From Eublepharis macularius (taxonomy: Eukaryota; Chordata; Lepidosauria; Squamata; Eublepharidae): 64,000 nucleotides of DNA. How positions within the stretch are numbered: position 1 is the first letter of the stretch; each line of letters opens with the position of its first letter. This document shows positions 39,300 to 50,219 of the stretch, one piece after another. The position numbers and the translations under genes were made by a program. The DNA is taken from positions 9,382,001 to 9,446,000 of the forward strand of contig NC_072801.1 in assembly GCF_028583425.1 (NCBI RefSeq), in the 5' to 3' direction. Under the pieces are notes generated by a model. That model saw nothing but the letters and a program-made list of their open reading frames with translations, had not been told where the DNA came from and did not search any database.

Positions 39300-41345
39300 T
39301 ATTTTACAGAATCACAGAGTTGGAAGGGGCTATACAGACCTTCTAGTCCAACCCCCTGCCCAGTGCAGGATGAGTCGAAAGCATCCCTGACAAATGTTCA
39401 TCCAGCCTCTTCTTGAAAACTGCCAGTGAAGGGGAGCTCACCACCTCCCTAGGCAGCTGATTCCACCTTTGAACTACTCTGACCATGAAAAAGTTTTTCC
39501 TAATATCCAGCCGGTACCTTTCTGCATGCAATTTAAGCCCGTTGCTTCGGGTCCTATCCTCTGCTGCCAACTGGAACAGCTCTGTCGCGCTCAGGGCTGG
39601 CCATGACAGGCAGGTGGTTCACTGGTACTGCAGATGGTCCCAAGGTTAGTTGCCAGGGAGTCAGTAGCCAAGGAGCTGGCAAACAAGAGTCCAGAAGTCA
39701 AGCCAAGTGTCAGAGCCAATACGTCAGTCAGAGAGAGGAACAGGCAGAAGGGAAGTCAGAAGGCAGGCAGAGATCAGAGTCCGATCGATCAATCAAGAAG
39801 CAGAGCAGGGTGCAAGGGCAGGTCAGAAGCTTCCAGGCACAGAGCTCTGGTCACAGAGAGTGGCGAGCTGAGTTGCTTCCACACTTGGCTTCTTCAGCTT
39901 CTCTCTCTTATACTGTCCTAACAAGGAGCAGGTGTTGTCTCTTTGCCTGATAGCCCCAGCCAATACTGTGCCTGCAAACGAGCACTTTTTCTCCTCTCCG
40001 ACAGAGCTGCCTTTGCTTTATTTTTCCTGTTCTCAGCTGGCCCAGAGAGCTCAGGTTTCTCTTTTGGTCTGGGGCAGTCTGTCTCCAACAGCCTCTGCAG
40101 AGGTTTCTGGCTGCTCCTGCTGAGTTTCCTCTGGAGCAGCAGCTGTCACGGCAGGCTCTGGCTCCAGAGTAGATCCTGCTGGCTCTTCCATGGCTGGCTC
40201 TGGCTCTAGAGTAGCCCCTGCTGGCTCTTGCTGCTCGTCCTCTCAGGAGGACCCTGGGGCAAGAGGTTAGGTGGCCAGTCGAGGCTGAGGCTGACTCATG
40301 ACAAGCTCCTTGCCCTCCTCCAAATGACTGCCTTGCAAATATTTAAAGAGAGCAATCATGTCCCCCCTCAACCTCCTCTTCTCCAAACTAAACATTCCCA
40401 AGGCCCTCAGCCTTTCCTCGTAGGGCTCAGGCTCCAGACCCCTGATCATCCTCGTCACTCTCCTCTGCACCCTCTCAATTTTCTCCACATCCTTTTTGAA
40501 GTGAGGCCTCCAGAACTGCACACAATACTCCAGGTGCGGCCTGACCAAGGCAGTATAGAGAGGGGCTATGACCTCCTGCGATTTCGATGCAATGGCCCTT
40601 TTGATACAACCCAAGACTGCCTTTTTTGCCACCGCATTACACTGACTGCTCATATTTAGTTTACAGTCCACTCTTACCCCAAGATCTCTTTCGCGTACTC
40701 TACTACCCAGAAGTGTATCCTCCATCCTGTATTTGTGCTTCATATTTTTGTGGCCCAGATGTAATACTGTGCACTTATCTATGTTGAATTGCATCCTGTT
40801 CACAACCACCCACTTCTCCAGAGTATTCAGGTCTTGTTGAATTTTAACTCTATCTTCTTGGGTGTTTGCCGCTCCTCCCAATTTGGTATCATCAGCAAAT
40901 TTAATGAGTAGCCCGTTTACCCCTCCATCCACATCATTGATAAAAATACTGAAAAGTACTGGGCCCAAAACTGTGGCACCCCACTGGACACCTCCCTCCA
41001 ATCTCATGAAACGCCACTGGTCACCACTATTTGGGTGCGGTCCTCTAACCAGTTCCCTATCCACCGAACTGTCCTATAGTCCAGTCCGTAGTCTTCTGGT
41101 CTAATAGTTTACCCATTAGACTGTCATGGGGAACCTTATCAAAAGCTTTACTGAAATCCAGGTAAATCACGTCGACAGAGCCCACGATCCAGTAAGCTGG
41201 TCACTCGATCAAAGAAGGAAACCAGGTTGGTCTGACAAGATCTGTTGGGGACAAAACCATGTTGGCTTCCCCGGATCACTAAGCGGTCCTTCAGATGCGT
41301 ACAGATCAAGTAGGCTTTTATTTTCAGGTTCATTTTCCAGTTTGA
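39300..41345 (-). mobile_element. CR1 LINE, 5'-truncated, split by a solo LTR
   Basis: The minus strand encodes the CR1 ORF2 reverse transcriptase from SQHGFVPNRSCQTNLVSFFD (about 41270) through LGPVLFSIFINDVDGGVNGL, KFADDTKLGG, LEKWVVVNRMQFNIDKC, RDLGVRVDCKLNMS, RPHLEYCVQFWRPHFKKDVE and MFSLEKRRLRGDMIALFKYL (to about 40320). Beyond the LTR it resumes with RYRLDIRKNFFMVRVVQRWN and LPREVVSSPSL (39343-39570). The upstream ORF2 and ORF1 are missing, at least one frame shift lies near 41060-41150, and the last 3' bases end near 39300. It is a dead copy, lying 5' of SEC14L5. Confidence 0.92.
39583..40303. mobile_element. Solo LTR, Ty3/Gypsy-like, 721 bp
   Basis: It starts TGTCGCGCTCAG and ends CTCATGACA, with a perfect 5-bp duplication agctc on both sides (39578-39582 and 40304-40308). 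It separates two parts of the CR1 ORF2. The TGTC...GACA ends are shared with the other Gypsy-type LTRs here. No coding region belongs to it. Fossil, younger than the CR1 copy it splits. Confidence 0.85.
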
Positions 41346-41895
41346 AGCATGCATATTACTCCCATTTTTCAGTCACTCCATGGGCTGCGCATCAGTTACT
41401 GGGCTCAATTCAGAGTTTTGGCTATCACATACAAAGCCCTTCATGTCCCTGGCCCTTCATATTGTCTGGATCGCCTCTCTCTCCCTATGCCCCACCAGCT
41501 TTGCCCATCTGAGCAAGGCCTTCTGCAGGTGCTGAGCAAAATCAACAGTTGCCCATACAAGTGCATTCTCTGGGGTGGCCCCACCTTATGGAACAGCCTC
41601 CCTAAAGAGGTCAGGAAAGCCCCCACTCTCCTGGCTGTCTGCAAACTGTACAAAACTGATAATAAGGTTGCAGCGTAAGTAAATGCTTTAAAGAGATTCT
41701 TTGCTAAAGGCTGTTACTACTGTTTATTATGCCAAATTGCTTATGTTTTGTTTCAATATTGTTTCGAATTTCTACAATCTATACCATATTGCATTGTGTA
41801 GTGAATGCCCCAGTTGTTGATGGTATTGAATTACATGGTGTAAACTGCTTGAGTTTCAGTGAGAAAGGTGAACGATAAATAACATAAATAAAAAT
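41346..41895 (+). mobile_element. L2/CR1-group LINE 3' fragment
   Basis: The plus strand encodes the family's C-terminal signature: ITYKALHVPGPSYCLDRL, GGPTLWNSLPKEVRKAP and LLAVCKLYKT. A 3' UTR-like part and the tail gagtttcagtgagaaaggtg follow. Only the last part of the element remains. It abuts the truncated 5' end of the CR1 element, in the opposite orientation. Confidence 0.7.
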
Positions 41896-42179
41896 AAATG
41901 CTGATTGATATACTGCCTTACATAAATCTCAAACTGCCATGGTTAAGTCATATGCAACTAATCATGAAATCCAATGTTTGTAATTTGATTAACAGACCAC
42001 TCGAAGCAGTTCGAAATCCTGACTCTTGATTGCTTTTCTCATTTTTAATAAAGACACGCAAGCCAGGCTCCAACTGTTGAGAATTCTGAAGGCCTCTTCC
42101 AGGGACAGACAGAGAAAGCTGGAAATGGATGGAAGAGCCTTCTTCACCTTCTGAAACATGTTTATCTAAACTTATCAGC

Positions 42180-42268
42180 AACCAATAAAGTTGTGGTTAA
42201 CCTTAAAGGTACTACTGGACTCTACTATTTTGCAACTACAGGATAACACGGCTAACTCCTCTGGATCT
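42180..42268 (+). repeat. Half copy of the foldback repeat
   Basis: Right-arm words: accttaaaggtactactgga, ctattttgcaactacaggat, aacacggctaactcctctgg and atctt. Confidence 0.7.
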
Positions 42269-44059
42269 TAGGGAAAACTGGTAGTGATAAACAGTTAGGG
42301 GAGAAACTGGTCTAGAGCTCTGTGATCCTTTGAGCTTCCCAACCTATCTCTGGGGAACAGACAGAAATCTCAAAATGTGGCTCCCACAGGGTTACTTTTC
42401 ATGCTATATGTGCATCAGCATATCTAAGCTTAGAAAACTTTCAGTCATGGCAATATGCAGAATATCATGAACATGAGCTCTGATATAGACATCCAAATCC
42501 TATAAATTATACATGTGCAATTTCACCGATCCTTTCCCTTTTTAAAATGCATCTGTGCCCTTTTCACATTTTTGTCATGGACCAATGTAAATAGGCAAAA
42601 GAACCAAAGCCTACCTGGAGCAAAGTACTCTTAAATCTGCCCCTCCCAAGTTCCTTTGTATTTCTAATCCCTTTGCAGAACTAAATACGTATTCTCAGGA
42701 CATTTCCCTCAAAAACAATGAAAGCAAGAAACTAAAGAAGGAGAAGACCACACTCGTATGCTCCCATAGACTGTACTCCACACCACCAGTAAAATCATGT
42801 GTTATGATGGATACACATGTACAGATGCACAGGCCCAACATTCCTAGAACAAGCCACACAATGGATCCAGGCTTCCAAGACAGAACAAACAGTCCTGCCA
42901 AGCAACACAGAACACGGAGAGAGAACGGAATGAGAACACTTGATTTGGAGAAGGGAACAGAAAGTTGGTGATAAGACGCTGACCTAAAGAACAAGCCATG
43001 ATTTGTTATGGCAGTGCTGTTGGTAAGTGTTTGGTGGAAATCACTGCAATTTATTTATGTTACAAAACTGATATCCCGCTTTCTGCCTCCATAAGGGTCA
43101 CAGCTACTTTCAGAGCTGTGTGGCCCTCTTTGTGGCGTCTCTGTGAGAACGAGCAACCTCTACAAGGAAGACCTTTTCCATTTTGGCTGGCCACCATACA
43201 ACACAGTATAGTGATGGGTACAAATAATTTTAAAAGTTAAGGCTTCATTTGTGCCTATTTGTGAGAGCTTACTATGAATTAACTTGGCCGTCTTAGCAGT
43301 GTGCCATGGGCTGAGAAAGAACAGGATCATCTGCCTGAGCTGATCAGCACCTGGCGCTTCTGGTACCTCTTGAAGACATGCACCCTTCTTCGTTTCAGGT
43401 AGAATTAGAAAACACATCTATTACCATAGTCAGGAAGCCTCTTTGGAAACTGAAGTAACTGCAAACTAGAAATGGGCTATCATGTTTTGAACATCTGTTA
43501 TAAGGCCCAGTTCACACATGCAAGCATTGCCACTTGCAGTAAAAGCACTCAGCCACAAGTGCCACAGAGCAAACCAATTCTGTGAAGGAGGCGTGTTGCC
43601 CACAGACACGTTTGTACTTGACTCCTCTCTCAAAAGGAAAATCTGTCTTAACCACAAGCAGCCTATTTAGTCTCAGAAACTATGGCATAGTCTTGCATAG
43701 GCAAGAGCCTATTTCACACACGTGAACCTCTACAAAGTTTTTTGTTCCTAGAAAACTTACACTAGCCACAGCATCAAGAGACTTTACAGTGTTAGATGCC
43801 AAGTTCACATGTTGTATTTTTTTTCTTAATCTGCTTCTGACTCTGTTATCTTCACTTTTCTTCTTAGGACAGGTACCTGGGTTTATAGCTCTACATGACA
43901 CACTGCACAGTGCACGGTTAAATGAGAGAACCTAGCCACCATAATGTTCCCATCTGTACAACAGCAAAACTAGCTAGCTGGAAAGAAGCTCTGAAGGGAA
44001 CAGGTTGGGCTGACAGGGAACCCGCCATTCTATTCCTTGTAGTAAGAAAGCGGTTCATG
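42269..44059. other. Spacer with no recognised gene
   Basis: No exon, promoter or full repeat could be supported. A SINE tail-like stretch (gatatcccgctttctgcctc) is visible near 43065-43100. Confidence 0.5.
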
Positions 44060-44999
44060 GAATTATGTATGATTAAGACTGATAGAATAAAGCTGAAGAG
44101 AAACATTAAAAAAGTCATAGTGCCAAAATAAAATCTAAATAATCTGAAGAATTTAAGGACCAGATAAGGAACAGAGTTGCAATACTAAGTTTAATTGATC
44201 ATAAGCCAGAAGAACTATGGGCTGAAACCAGAGATATTATCAAGGAGGAATGTGCAAAGACTATTCCTGTAGCCAAAAGAAAGGAGAAGCCTAAATGGAT
44301 GCCTGAGGAAAAACTGCTAAAGGTAGACAAGAATCAAAAGCAAAAGGTGACAGAAACAGGGTCAAAGTTCTAAACGCAGCTTTTCAACAACTTGCACATA
44401 GAGACAAAGAAATCTATTATAATAACCAGTGCAAAGAAATAGAAGAGAACAACAAAAAAGGAAGAACAAGAGATCCATTCCGAAAGATCTGAGAAATCAA
44501 AATTGAATTCAAGCCACAGCTTGGGATGCTGAAAGATCAACACGGAAACACAGTATCTGATCAGGACAAAATAAAAGAAAGATGGAAACAATATACCGAA
44601 GAACTATACAAAAAAGATGGAACGATGACAGATACTGTCAATGAAAAATCTTTTGATGAAGAACCAGAAATCCTAGAAAGTGAAGTAAAAGCTAAACTCA
44701 CAGTAATTGGGGGGGGGGGGAACCACCTGGAGTAGATGGAATACCAATAGAGCTATTTCAAGCTACAGAGTCCATCAGAATCTTAACAAGAATCAGTCAA
44801 CAAATATGGAAAACAAAACAATGGCCCACAGACTGGAAACGCTGAGTCTACATTCCAATTCCCCAAAAAAGAGGATGCCAAAGAGTGCAACAACTATCGG
44901 ACTATTGCGTTAATTTCCCATGCAAGCAAAGTGATGCTTAAAATTTTACAGTAAAGACTCTTACTATTAGAGATGGGCACGGACCAGCATTTGCCTACG

Positions 45000-46534
45000 G
45001 ACCGCCGGTTCGGGGTTCGTGGGCTTCCACAGACCACGGTCCATGGACTTTTAACGGTCCGGGCCCGGTTTGAGAACCAGTTCGAGAACCGGTTCGAGTC
45101 AGAAAAGGCCTTGGTTTTCCCACAGATTTTCACTTCAGTCGACTTTCCCCACCAAAGGTTCTCATGTAACGCTCCTCGATTATCACTTTTCCAAAGAGAC
45201 AAACAACAACTTCCCCTCCCCTATTCTGACTGATCCTTACCCGCCCTTGGGGGAAGGAGAGAGACTTGTGCTCCTGTCCAGGAGAGGTGGCTGCCCACAA
45301 AACCCACCTACATGGGGCTGCATCAACAAGAGACACCCTCCCCGGGGCGGGGAGACCAACTCTCCATGATGGGAAATGGATGGATGTACTTGAGTGAAAG
45401 CCAACTCCGCAACAGGAGATCATGCAGCAATTCAAAGGCCCCTTGCTGGAATGGAAGGCACGCGAGGGAGGGAAAGGATGTCTACCACACCTTGAGGGAA
45501 GGAAACTCATGCTACCCTGTTCAGAAGGGGCCTCTTTGGGAAGTGGACAACGAGTCCCACCTCAGTGACGTGGTGTGTCAGTTTGCTTGCTATCAAGCAA
45601 GCTGACCTGGGCCACTGTCCTCCTTGTCACCGGACTTTGGGGATTGACCCTCAGAGGGGCCCTTGTGCTCGCGGGAGCAGGACGGTCACCGACGAAACCC
45701 ACTTCACCGAACGTGGCGGCATTGGCAAAGGAAGGATATGCTGGTTGGGGTTCGAGTGGCTGGCAAGAGGGCAGCCACCACGTGGGAGAGGTGGGTATCG
45801 ACGGTGGCCACACCCTCCCTGCAGGGGCCCCCCTCACTGGCCCCGGTTGGGGGTGAGAGGGGAGAGGGCAGCCGCCACATCGGAGAAGTGTCTTTTGATG
45901 GTGGCCTGGCCTCACCCCTCCTTGCACATGCCCTGCATTCTGCTGAAACTGGCCGCCACACTCGGGGAGGCCCTGCCCCTGTGATGTGGGGACCACCACA
46001 GATCTGAGCATGACCTGATCAGAGCACTGCACCACAAGCAAGTATGGATTTGATACGAGTGAAATGGGAGAGGAACCCCATAGTTTCAACTTAATTGTCT
46101 GAAACGGGCCTGTGCGGAGCCCCATGCCACAAGCAAGTTCAGTACAGTGTTCTTTTACAAATTTGTCCCAGTTTAAGTTGAGTCAAAGGACAGGAGGACA
46201 GTACAGAATGTGTTAATGAAATTGTTAAATGGAAAATTAATAAAAATATTTTCTAAAAAAGAAATTGTTATGTGATTTCCTTTTAATTTATGTTTGAATC
46301 GTTGATGTGAAGGCAAAATTGAACTTGCACAAAATAATGAAATTGAAGAAGGCCACAACAAGAAAGGACAGAGAGAGGAGATGCTGGGCCAGACTGATGG
46401 TCCAGAAAACCGGACTCATAGCCTGCTCCTTCAGGACAGAGGATCTACTGAGAGAGTGGGTATTGAAATGATGGATCTTGGATTTGCTGTTAGGTTGCAG
46501 CAGGTCGTAAGAGATTATGAAGGGAGAGGCTTAG
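45000..46534. other. Left (3') non-coding half of the hAT transposon
   Basis: About 1.5 kb between the left terminal repeat and the solo LTR. It includes a GC-rich stretch (45560-46010) in which short words such as ggagagg and gccgccac recur, and an AT-rich stretch (46140-46340). Open frames on both strands (for example 45562-46125 minus) overlap each other and have no family signature, so I call none of them genes. It may be acquired DNA or simply hAT 3' sequence. Confidence 0.5.
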
Positions 46535-46539
46535 AGGTG

Positions 46540-47650
46540 TGTCGCGCCGCGGGGCACCCCCTGGCGGAAGCGGCGACGGGTCTGGGGGGGCGGCCCCAAC
46601 GGGTCCGTTCTGGGCGCCTCGGTGGGGCTGGGGGGGTGCCCTGGTCGACGGAGGCTCCTTCCCAGGCGGCCTCATACACACGGGCGGCCCTTATCTGAAC
46701 CGGTGAGAAGGGTCAGCACTTGGCTCCACCCAGGCCAGCTGCGCCCTTTTTGCTCAGGGCAGCCTGACCTCCTTCACCAACGTCAGCTACACTTCTCACT
46801 GGCAAACCACAACCTTCCTCCCCGGCCTGCCTCCAGAGCCTCCTTAAATCCCTTTCCCCCCTCAGCTCCACCCACGCTCCCAGGTGCCTCCACCCAGCGT
46901 CATGCCCACCACCTGGGCCACCTGTGGCCACGCCCAGTGTACCCACCTCCCCTTATCCCATTGGTGGGTAGCCTGTAGGGTTGTCCTGCCCCCCTCCTGC
47001 GTCCCCGGCCTATTGCCTTCCTCCCCCGCCGTGGACAGCCGCCCCCGCCATTGCTTGGGAGGCTTGGCTGCCTCCTGGTTGGCCCTCCCGTCCCGGGCGA
47101 GCCAGCCCCTTCCCCCATCCTGCAGCCTCCGGCCGTCGTCTTGGCGGGCTCCGTGCGCCTGCGCCGGTGTCTGGTGGCCCGGTGCAGCATCGCTCGGCCC
47201 GAAGCGGCCTCCCCCTGCACCAGGGCCTCCTCGCCGTAGCCGTGCGGCCGGCCGCACCCCCGGGCCTCCTCTTCGGCCGCCAGCCGTCCTGTTCCCCAGC
47301 GCTCCTGGCGGCGGCGCGGCAGGCAGGCCCGCAGGAGCGCCGCGGCTCTCTGCCGCCGCCGCGGCCTTCGGGGCGCCAGGGCTCTTCGCCACCGCGGCCT
47401 TCAGGGTGCCAGGGCTCTTCGCCGCCGCTGCGGCCTTCGGGGCGCCGGGGCTCCTCGTCGCTGCCGCAGCCTTTGGGGCGCCCAGGCTCTTCGCCGCCGC
47501 CGTGGACTTCGGAACACCCAGGCTCTTCGCCGCCGCCACGGCCTCCAGGCTCCCCACGGCCCCCGCGCCCAAGTGAGCAGGGCCGGGGTCCCCGTCAGGG
47601 AGGGGGTGGGGGCGGCCGCAGTCCGAGGGCGCTCCGCCCGGCCTCGGACA
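46540..47650. mobile_element. GC-rich solo LTR, Gypsy-type ends, 1111 bp
   Basis: It starts TGTCGCGCCGCGG and ends CCTCGGACA, flanked by a perfect 5-bp duplication aggtg (46535-46539 and 47651-47655) inside the hAT transposon. Its first eight bases equal those of the LTR at 39583. It is very rich in CpG and contains a tandem array (47363-47540, unit 33-36 bases, about five copies, cttcggggcgcc-like). The long open frames on both strands here come from GC-rich composition and the array. Fossil, no internal region. Confidence 0.8.
47363..47540 (+). repeat. GC-rich tandem repeat inside the solo LTR
   Basis: About five units of 33-36 bases, each containing variants of ccttcggggcgccagggctc and ttcgccgccgc. 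Translation in several frames gives Ala/Pro/Lys-rich periodic peptides. Confidence 0.85.
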
Positions 47651-49517
47651 AGGTGAGAAAGTCTGGAGCAGAGAGGGAAGGCAGCTGTGGTGGGGAAAAA
47701 TGGATGAGTTCAGGAGGAGGGCTTCCTATCCTAACATGGACTGGGGGTGCTCTGGAGCCTGACTTAAAGTGAAGCAACCTGCCATCGGTGCAGAGAGAGA
47801 CGGGTTTCTCAGAGCCAAGATTCTGGGTCCCCAAGGTCCAGGGAAGGATACCCCAGCAGGGGGAGGTTGATCTTGACAAACGCCAATTGATCCAATAGGG
47901 CGGGATCCAGGCGTGAGCGGCGGGGACGGAGGATGTCTCCCAGGTAGGAGAACACCCGCTCGCTCTGGACACTGGTGGGAGGGCAGGAGAGGAAATTCAT
48001 GGCCACAGACGAGGTCTGGCCAGATGGCAGATTTACGTGCCCAATACTCCAGGGGATTGGATTCAGGGGACTCTGGCATCTCAGCAAGGTACTCCCGCAC
48101 CATCACCTCTGCTGAGTCCTCTGCAGGTGCCATCCTGTCCTTCCTCATGCCAGCAACCTCCCAGTTCAGCACTGAGGACCAGTAGTTGGAGTGTGGTGGG
48201 CTCTCATGGGATGAAGCGCCAGGCTCATCCTCTGCCACTTCCCCCCCCCCCTCCTCCGGCTCCTCAGTCACCAGCCCCTCTTCCGTGCCGTCTTCCCTCT
48301 GGCTGTGTCTTTTAGCCTGAAACCTGCGAACCTCTTTGCGAAGCTCCTTCTTCCATCATTCTAGCTCACACTGGTGCATGGCAATGGTGCCCTTCACACG
48401 TGGATCGCACATGCAGGCCATTCTGTACGGCCACTGTTTGCAGAGAGGATGCAAGCGGGCGGCCACTTCTGCCTGCAACCTCTTCACCAAGTCCCTGACA
48501 CTTGGAAGGGTTTCCCCCCCGCTCCAGTTCTTTGGCCAGTGCCCGGTCCAGCCCACAAATCAGGGGGATGGCTTGCCCCAGGCTGGACTGGTAGGAAGAG
48601 AGGAGATCCGTGGTGTCCCGAAATGGCTTGAGGATACACACCATTTGAGAGAGGACTAGCCAGTCCACAGAGCTGATGCTGAGCACATTTCCTGCATGCA
48701 TAACGGGCGTTGAGGACATGATGTCTTCCAACACATGTCTTTGCTCCACCAGACGAGCTATCATCATGTAGGTGGAGTTCCAACGGGTTGCCATGTCCTG
48801 GAAGAGCTCGTGCTCTGGATCTCCCCCCTCCCCCTGCTTCTTGTGCAGCTGTCGGGCAGACTTAATGCTGCGAGAAAAGCGGGTGCCGAGACGACGAAAG
48901 CCATCCAAGAGGTTACGCATCTCCAATGTTCCCTGGTCCCAGCTGGGCTTGACTGTGCTACCCAACCCGAGAGCATCCCCCACGACCAGGTGCAGCTTAT
49001 GGGCCAGACAGACAATGCCCTCCAGGGATGCCTCATTCAGGGCCACCAGCATGTTTCTACCAGCGTCCGTGACCATGTAGCCACGGACAGCATCGCCTGG
49101 GGACAACCAGTCCCTCAGTGAACCGTTCAGCACAGCGGCAATGTTCTTCCCATTCTGATCCGCATCCATCCCCCATGCCTGGAGCAGAACCACTCTGTAG
49201 CCCGCCGGCAGGGGTGGCGCCTCCTCTCGGGCCCCCAATTTGACCGTGGTGTTCCGGAGGTCCTCCGGTTGCCACCAGCGGGCAGTAATGGTGAGGTAGC
49301 CGTGATGACGGCTGCTCCACAGATCTGCTGTGAAGTGCACAGTCCGCCCTCTTACTCTTGCCAGCTGGTTCCTGACCATCTCTGCCATGCAGTTGTAGAT
49401 GGCGGGCAAGACTCGCCGGCCAACAGTCTTCCGCGAGGGCATCGTGAACCAGGGTGCAAAATGATGCATTGCCCTGTGAAAGCCCACACCCTCCAACACA
49501 GACAAAGGGAGTCCATC

Positions 49518-49941
49518 TGTCAGGACCAGATTTCCTTCTTGTGTGCCTTTGCTTAACCGACTCCATTTTTAATCCTTTCAGTGTTTAAGTGTTCTCTTCC
49601 AGGTGCCGAGGTTCCCAGGCAGCTATCTCACAGAAAAGGATTGTTTTGGCTACCACCGTTCCACCAAGAACCGGCCTTGGGAAGTTTCCGCGCTTTTGAC
49701 TTCAAAGGGGATGTTATGAGAACTGTGGGGGGAGGTTGGGCCTGCTGTGATCTGTTCCTCTGTTCCTCATGCTTTGCCTTTCATTGGTAACAATGCACAT
49801 GTACCATCCTGGACCTTGAGTTCAGGCTAGTGGACTATAATGAACTAATTCTTCAGTAAAAACCTTTTGGAAACAATGGACTGTTGTCTAATTGCAGAAG
49901 GTAGTCTGGAGTAAGAACGTTATCTAGCCACAAGTCTGACA
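49518..49941 (+). repeat. 5' LTR of the Gypsy element
   Basis: 424 bp with TG...CA ends, the same length as the 3' LTR and nearly identical to it. Preceded by the target duplication ccatc. Confidence 0.93.
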
Positions 49942-50219
49942 TTTTGTTACCAATCAAAGGCAAAGCATGAGGAACAGAGTAACAGATCACAGCAGGCCCA
50001 ACCTCCCCCCACAGTTCTCATAACATCCCCTTTGAAGTCAAAAGCGCGGAAACTTCCCAAGGCCGGTTCTTGGTGGAACGGTGGTAGCCAAAACAATCCT
50101 TTTCTGTGAGATAGCTGCCTGGGAACCTCGGCACCTGGAAGAGAACACTTAAACACTGAAAGGATTAAAAATGGAGTCGGTTAAGCAAAGGCACACAAGA
50201 AGGAAATCTGGTCCTGACA

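Noticed and set aside
45562-46125. 187-residue open frame on the minus strand and overlapping plus-strand frames
   Set aside because: No family signature, frames open on both strands because of GC-rich composition, and no splice or start context.
46862-47772. Open frames of 230-263 residues on both strands in GC-rich DNA
   Set aside because: They overlap on opposite strands, have Ala/Pro/Arg-rich or tandem-repeat composition and fall inside or across a solo LTR with clear target duplications.
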